Origin: Rhodobacter sp. | GTDB lineage: Bacteria; Pseudomonadota; Alphaproteobacteria; Rhodobacterales; Rhodobacteraceae | Assembly: GCA_013824045.1 (NCBI GenBank) | Contig: PNND01000025.1 | Span: forward strand, 1 to 6,545 | Reading direction: 5' to 3' | Length of the DNA: 6,545 bases | Shown: positions 6,230 through 6,545 of the stretch, piece by piece | Layout: every line of letters begins with the position of its first letter | Position numbering within the stretch: the first letter of the stretch is position 1 | Notes under the pieces: generated by a model | Database searches by the model: none | Seen by the model: only the letters and a program-made list of their open reading frames with translations | Told to the model about the DNA's origin: nothing | Made by a program: the position numbers and the translations under genes

Positions 6230-6545
6230 TGGGGGCTGTCGAATTGGGTATTTCCGCCAAGATGAAGCCGCAGGGCCCGCTTTTGGCAGTGCGGGGGCTG
6301 ACCAAGCGCTATGGGGCGCGGATCGGCTGTGCGGATGTGGGGTTTGATCTGTGGCCCGGTGAGGTGCTGGGGATCGTGGGCGAGAGCGGATCGGGGAAAT
6401 CGACGCTTCTATCCTGTCTGGCGGGGCATCTGGCCCCGGATACGGGCGAGGTGGTGTTTGCAACAGCTGAGGGGCCGCGTGATGTGCTGAGGATGACCGA
6501 GCCGGAGCGGCGGCGGTTGTCGCGCACGGATTGGGCCTTTGTCCA
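6229..6545 (+). CDS. phnK: PhnK, C-P lyase ABC-type ATPase subunit (3' end outside window)
   Basis: The first 105 residues of an ABC-family ATPase, usually near 250-260 residues long, which binds the core complex rather than a membrane permease. After a variable leader, LLAVRGLTKRYG starts the nucleotide-binding domain. FDLWPGEVLGIVGESGSGKST contains Walker A (GESGSGKS at 51-58, Lys57), and PERRRLSRTDWAFVH leads toward the Q-loop, which lies beyond the edge. The WPGEVLGIVGESGSGK and RRRLxRTxW wording separates PhnK from PhnL and from PhnC. The ATG at 6229 overlaps the phnJ stop by one base and has GAGGGGG (6215-6221) 7 nt upstream. An in-frame ATG at 6262 would give a start like that of E. 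coli PhnK but has no ribosome binding site. Confidence 0.95.
   Translation, partial: MGAVELGISAKMKPQGPLLAVRGLTKRYGARIGCADVGFDLWPGEVLGIVGESGSGKSTLLSCLAGHLAPDTGEVVFATAEGPRDVLRMTEPERRRLSRTDWAFV

Noticed and set aside
1..6545. Possible novel defence, mobile or CRISPR system
   Set aside because: No repeat arrays, transposase, integrase, tRNA or attachment-site structure was seen. All the coding capacity is accounted for by phn genes and their acetyltransferase.

Overview
The window is most of a phosphonate-use (C-P lyase, phn) locus from a high-GC alphaproteobacterium, most likely of the order Rhodobacterales. The taxonomic guess rests on strongly GC-biased codons, the variant PhnM active-site motif and the pairing of a hexapeptide-repeat acetyltransferase with phnE. 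It is an inference from recall, not a database match. Every stretch over 300 bases is coding.

Layout from the left: (1) the 3' part of phnE, the phosphonate ABC-transporter permease, runs rightward into a hexapeptide-repeat acetyltransferase gene of the phosphonate family 7 bp downstream. (2) Converging on it, with one base between the stop codons, is a leftward unit of phnF (GntR/HutC repressor) followed by phnM (5-triphosphate diphosphatase). An inverted repeat spans the two stop codons. (3) A 105-bp intergenic region (3128-3232) separates phnF from the rightward operon. It holds a tandem TTGTATAG octamer, a candidate sigma-70 promoter and a possible Pho box. (4) Rightward phnG-phnH-phnI-phnJ-phnK follow with 1-4 bp overlaps (ATGA or TGATG), each of the last four with a good ribosome binding site. 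phnK is cut by the window end.

Together the genes cover uptake (PhnE), possible N-acetylation of aminophosphonates (acetyltransferase), ribosylation of the phosphonate onto ATP (PhnG/H/I), removal of pyrophosphate (PhnM), radical C-P bond cleavage (PhnJ) and the complex-bound ATPase (PhnK). PhnF probably represses its own unit and the core operon through the shared intergenic region. phnL, phnN, phnC and phnD are not seen and would be expected outside the window.

I see no unknown biological system. The points worth a second look are the regulatory region, the variant PhnM motif, the shared hairpin at the convergent ends and the acetyltransferase of unproven substrate.
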